This document shows positions 4,933 to 7,853 of a stretch of 7,853 nucleotides of DNA, one piece after another. The stretch's first letter is position 1, and the number at the start of each line of letters is the position of its first letter. Source of the stretch: Desulfobacteraceae bacterium (GTDB lineage Bacteria; Desulfobacterota; Desulfobacteria; Desulfobacterales; JAABSP01); assembly GCA_011390035.1 (NCBI GenBank), contig JAABTE010000117.1, positions 1 through 7,853 of the forward strand. Reading direction: 5' to 3'. The notes beneath the pieces were generated by a model, which worked only from the letters and a program-made list of their open reading frames with translations, did no database searches and had not been told where the DNA came from. The translations under genes and the position numbers were made by a program.

Positions 4933-7761
4933 TCAGGAGGCCGGGGAGGCCGGGTCCGCTGTCATTCGGGCCAGGGCGTCGCTGCAACGGCCGCAGATGC
5001 CCGGATGATCCGACAGGGAGCCCACGGACGGGTCCCGCACCCAGCACCGCTCGCACTTTTCCGCGGCGGCGGGCGCCACCTTGATATAAAGGCCCGGCAC
5101 CTCCGCGCTCTCGGTCGCCCCATCGGGAACCGTCGGGGAAAAGGTGGCGTCAGACACGATGAAGATGGCCCGAAGGTCTCCGCCGGCCATGCCGCCGAGG
5201 ATCGCGCCCAGCTCTCCTTCCGCGTGGAGGGTGACCGCCGCGTCCAGGGAATGGCCGATCCGCTTGGCCGCCCGGGCCTCCTCCAGCACCCTGCTCACCT
5301 CGCTTCGGGCCGCCAGGATCTGCTTCCACCGCTCGCCCAGATCGTTGTCCCGCCAGGCTTCGTTGAGGGCCGGCAGGGCCAGCAGGTGAACGCTTTCCGG
5401 CGCCTCCGCCGGCCGGGGCGCGTGGGCCCACACCTCTTCGGCGGTGAAGGGCAGCAGGGGCGCCATCAGCCGGACGATGGCGTCCAGAATGTGATGGATG
5501 GCCGTCTGGGCCGACCGCCGCTCAATCGAATCGGGCGGGGAGGTGTAAAGCCGGTCCTTTAAAATGTCCAGGTAAAAGGCCGAAAGATCCACGGTGCAAT
5601 AATTGTAAAGGGCGTGGTAGAGGATGTGGAACTCGTACTGCTCGTAGGCCCGGTGGCCCTTTTCGATCAGCCACAGCAGCCGGTGCAGGGCGTGGCGGTC
5701 CAGCTCCGGCATCCCTTCCGGCGCCACCGCGTTTGTCGCCGGATCGAAGTCGGACAGGTTGCCCAGCATGAACCGGCAGGTGTTGCGGATGCGGCGATAG
5801 GCGTCGCTGAGCTGCTTCAGGATGTTCTCGGAGATGCGGATGTCGTCCCGGTAATCGGTGGCCGACACCCACAGCCGCAGGATCTCGGCGCCGTACCGGT
5901 CGATCACCTCCCTGGGCGCCATCACGTTGCCCACGGACTTGGACATCTTCCGGCCGCTTTCGTCCACCACGAAGCCGTGGGTGAGCACCGCGTCGTAGGG
6001 CGCCCGGCCCCGTGTCCCCACGGAGGTGAGCAGGGAGGAGTGGAACCAGCCCCGGTGCTGATCGCTGCCCTCCAGGTACAGGTCCGCCGGCCAGCGCAGA
6101 TAATCCCGGGCCTCCAGCACGGCCGCGTGGCTTACGCCGGAATCGAACCAGACATCCAGGATGTCGTTTTCCTTTACAAAGGATTCGCTTCCGCATTTTT
6201 CGCACCGGGCGCCCGGGGGCAGCAGCTCGGAGACGGGGGTTTCCAGCCAGATGTCGGCGCCGTGTTCCTTGAACAGGTTGTAGATCCGGTCCATGATCTC
6301 ATCGCTCATGAGCAGGGACTCGCACTTTTCACAGTAGAACACGGTGATGGGCACGCCCCAGGCCCGCTGGCGGGAGACGCACCAGTCCGGCCGGTTCTCG
6401 ATCATGCCGTAGATCCGCTCCCGGCCCCACTTGGGAATCCACCGGACCCGGTCGATCTCCTTCAGGGCCGCCTGGCGCAGCCCGGTGTTGTCCATGGAGA
6501 TGAACCACTGGGGCGTGGCCCGGAAGATCACCGGCCGCTTGCACCGCCAGCAGTGGGGGTAGGAGTGGGTGAGGGGCGATTCTGCCAGCAGGGCGCCGCG
6601 ATCCCGAAGGGTTTTGTTGATGACCGGGTTGGCGTCGAACACGAACTGGCCGTTGAAAAGATCCACCTCATCGGTGAAAACGCCCCGGTCGTCCACCGGC
6701 GAATAGGCCTCCAGGCCGTATTCAAGCCCCATCTCGTAGTCCTCCCGGCCGTGGCCGGGGGCGGTGTGAACGCAGCCGGTGCCCGCCTCCAGGGTCACAT
6801 GATTTCCCAGCGCGATGAGGGACTCGCGGTCGTAAAGCGGATGGCGGGCCCGCTTCCTCTCCAGAAATTTCGGGGAAAGGTCCGCCAGAATCTCGTAATC
6901 CTCGATGCCGAACCGGCTCATGGCGGCCGCCGTCAGATCCCGGGCCAGGATCAGGGCCTCGTCGGGCCCGGCGGAGACGGCCACATACTCGAAATCCGGG
7001 TGCAGGGCGATGGCCAGGTTGGCCGGCAGGGTCCAGGGGGTGGTGGTCCAGATCACCACCGACACCTTCCGGCCCGCCAGCGCCGGCGCGTCCGCGGACA
7101 GGTCGTCGATCATGGGGAATTTGACGAAGATGGAGGGCGATTTTTCGTCGTGGTACTCGATCTCCGCCTCGGCCAGGGCGGTCTTGCAGGAGCAGCACCA
7201 GTAGATGGGCTTCTTGCTTCGGAACAGGGCCCCGTTCTGGGCGAACCGGCAACACTCCCGGGCGATCACCGCCTCGTACTCGTAGCTCATGGTCAGGTAG
7301 GGGTTTTCCCACTCGCCCATCACGCCCAGGCGCTTGAACTCGTCCCGCTGGATGTCGATGAATTTTTCCGCGTAGGCCCGGCACCTGCGGCGCACCTCGG
7401 GCTGAGACAGGGTCAGCTTCTGTTCCCCCAGCTCCTTGTCCACATTGTGCTCGATGGGCAGGCCGTGGCAGTCCCACCCCGGCACATATATGGCGTCGAA
7501 GCCGGCCATCTGGCGGGAGCGGACGATGATGTCTTTCAGCACCTTGTTAAGGGCCGTGCCGATGTGGATGTGGCCGTTGGCGTAGGGGGGGCCGTCGTGC
7601 AGGATGAAAGGGGTCAGGCCCTTTTCCCGGGAATGGGCGCGGATGGCGCGATACAGGCCCTCTTCTTCCCATTTTTTGAGCTGTTCCGGCTCTTTTTTGG
7701 CCAGATTGGCCTTCATGGGAAACTTGGTCGCAGGCAGGTTCAGGGTCTTTTTATAATCCAT
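4933..7761 (-). CDS. ileS: Isoleucine--tRNA ligase
   Basis: This class Ia cytosolic synthetase joins isoleucine to tRNA-Ile using ATP and edits misactivated valine. The product is 942 residues, the usual bacterial IleS length. It begins with the typical MDYKKTLNLPATKFPMKANL, and GGAGG lies 6 nt upstream of the ATG. An in-frame extension to 7812 would run through the promoter and is rejected. The HIGH-type motif is PYANGHIHIG with H66-I-G-T69. The editing domain shows WTTTPWTLP (238-246) and GTGCVHTAPGHGREDY (327-342, with Asp341). KMSKS is at 605-609 in GRKMSKSVGN. An inner Cys set lies at C477/C480 and C520/C523. The C-terminal zinc site is C903/C906 and C923/C926. The C-terminal zinc site fits the ordinary bacterial IleS1 type rather than mupirocin-resistant IleS2. 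It is the first gene of the cluster, with its own promoter and a short leader and no room for a T-box riboswitch. Confidence 0.98.
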   Translation of the reverse strand: MDYKKTLNLPATKFPMKANLAKKEPEQLKKWEEEGLYRAIRAHSREKGLTPFILHDGPPYANGHIHIGTALNKVLKDIIVRSRQMAGFDAIYVPGWDCHGLPIEHNVDKELGEQKLTLSQPEVRRRCRAYAEKFIDIQRDEFKRLGVMGEWENPYLTMSYEYEAVIARECCRFAQNGALFRSKKPIYWCCSCKTALAEAEIEYHDEKSPSIFVKFPMIDDLSADAPALAGRKVSVVIWTTTPWTLPANLAIALHPDFEYVAVSAGPDEALILARDLTAAAMSRFGIEDYEILADLSPKFLERKRARHPLYDRESLIALGNHVTLEAGTGCVHTAPGHGREDYEMGLEYGLEAYSPVDDRGVFTDEVDLFNGQFVFDANPVINKTLRDRGALLAESPLTHSYPHCWRCKRPVIFRATPQWFISMDNTGLRQAALKEIDRVRWIPKWGRERIYGMIENRPDWCVSRQRAWGVPITVFYCEKCESLLMSDEIMDRIYNLFKEHGADIWLETPVSELLPPGARCEKCGSESFVKENDILDVWFDSGVSHAAVLEARDYLRWPADLYLEGSDQHRGWFHSSLLTSVGTRGRAPYDAVLTHGFVVDESGRKMSKSVGNVMAPREVIDRYGAEILRLWVSATDYRDDIRISENILKQLSDAYRRIRNTCRFMLGNLSDFDPATNAVAPEGMPELDRHALHRLLWLIEKGHRAYEQYEFHILYHALYNYCTVDLSAFYLDILKDRLYTSPPDSIERRSAQTAIHHILDAIVRLMAPLLPFTAEEVWAHAPRPAEAPESVHLLALPALNEAWRDNDLGERWKQILAARSEVSRVLEEARAAKRIGHSLDAAVTLHAEGELGAILGGMAGGDLRAIFIVSDATFSPTVPDGATESAEVPGLYIKVAPAAAEKCERCWVRDPSVGSLSDHPGICGRCSDALARMTADPASPAS

Positions 7762-7767
7762 TGAAAT

Positions 7768-7772
7768 CCTCC
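7768..7772 (-). promoter_or_regulatory. Ribosome binding site of ileS
   Basis: GGAGG on the minus strand lies 6 nt before the ATG at 7759-7761. It fixes the start at the conserved MDYKK terminus and not at the upstream in-frame codons. Confidence 0.88.
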
Positions 7773-7799
7773 AGATGGGACGTGTCATTAAAAGTGGGA

Positions 7800-7828
7800 A
7801 ATGTAGTCGCAAACGCGGATTAAGTCAA
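7800..7828 (-). promoter_or_regulatory. Sigma70-type promoter of the ileS-lspA-lgt-holA cluster
   Basis: On the minus strand a -35 box TTGACT (7823-7828) and a -10 box TACATT (7800-7805) are separated by exactly 17 bp. Transcription should begin near 7793, leaving a leader of about 30 nt before the ileS ATG. I see no operator dyad or attenuator in that leader. Confidence 0.8.
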
Positions 7829-7853
7829 GTGATTTTGGCCGCGGGATGGCCGG

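Noticed and set aside
7555..7572. HIGT in place of HIGH in IleS
   Set aside because: The last His is replaced by Thr, but I recall this form in IleS of many bacteria, and all other catalytic motifs are intact, so it is not evidence of a defective enzyme.
5614..7764. 716-residue plus-strand open frame opposite ileS
   Set aside because: It lies wholly antisense to a secure ileS and reflects the high GC content and codon bias of the real gene. The product is rich in Gly, Val, His and Gln with no recognisable domain or ribosome site.
7762..7812. 17-residue N-terminal extension of IleS
   Set aside because: It would be translated from sequence containing the -10 region and bypasses GGAGG. The family N-terminus matches the ATG at 7761.

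Overview
The window looks like chromosomal housekeeping sequence from a GC-rich Desulfobacterota (former Deltaproteobacteria) bacterium, probably Desulfobacterales. That placement is inference. It rests on the high GC content, the HolA type (long spacer and lysine/serine linker before a conserved NPYPV-like segment, here SPYPV), the GRIGCFFAGCCYG form of Lgt, and an IleS that resembles those of this group.

Layout. At the left edge, on the plus strand, is the 3' part of a gene for an envelope-type protein (2-1201) with an Ig-like segment, a CsgG/TolB-N-like domain and a FlgT-C-like domain. Convergent to it on the minus strand is a small gene for an 87-residue CxxC...CxxC zinc-ribbon protein (1364-1627), with a strong Shine-Dalgarno and its own intrinsic terminator (1296-1334). 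A 335-base gap (1628-1962) follows, holding three tandem 11-bp repeats and some AT-rich dyads. The rest (1963-7761) is a tightly packed minus-strand cluster transcribed in the order ileS, lspA, lgt, holA. It starts from a clear sigma70-type promoter at the right edge (TTGACT, 17-bp spacer, TACATT).

Function. IleS charges tRNA-Ile. Lgt and LspA catalyse the first two steps of bacterial lipoprotein maturation: diacylglyceryl transfer to the lipobox cysteine, then signal peptide cleavage. HolA is the delta subunit of the DNA polymerase III clamp loader. The genes are 13 nt apart, 7 nt apart and overlapping by 8 nt, which supports one operon with translational coupling.

The most unusual feature is a degenerate 18-bp tandem repeat of about 11 units inside holA (2170-2367). 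It encodes a Ser/Thr/Gly/Ala/Lys hexapeptide linker in the C-terminal collar domain. A separate two-copy 36-bp-period duplication forms the Gly/Ser-rich tail of Lgt just before the holA start. I found no tRNA, rRNA, CRISPR array, insertion sequence, phage gene or defence system, and no evidence of a new multi-gene system.
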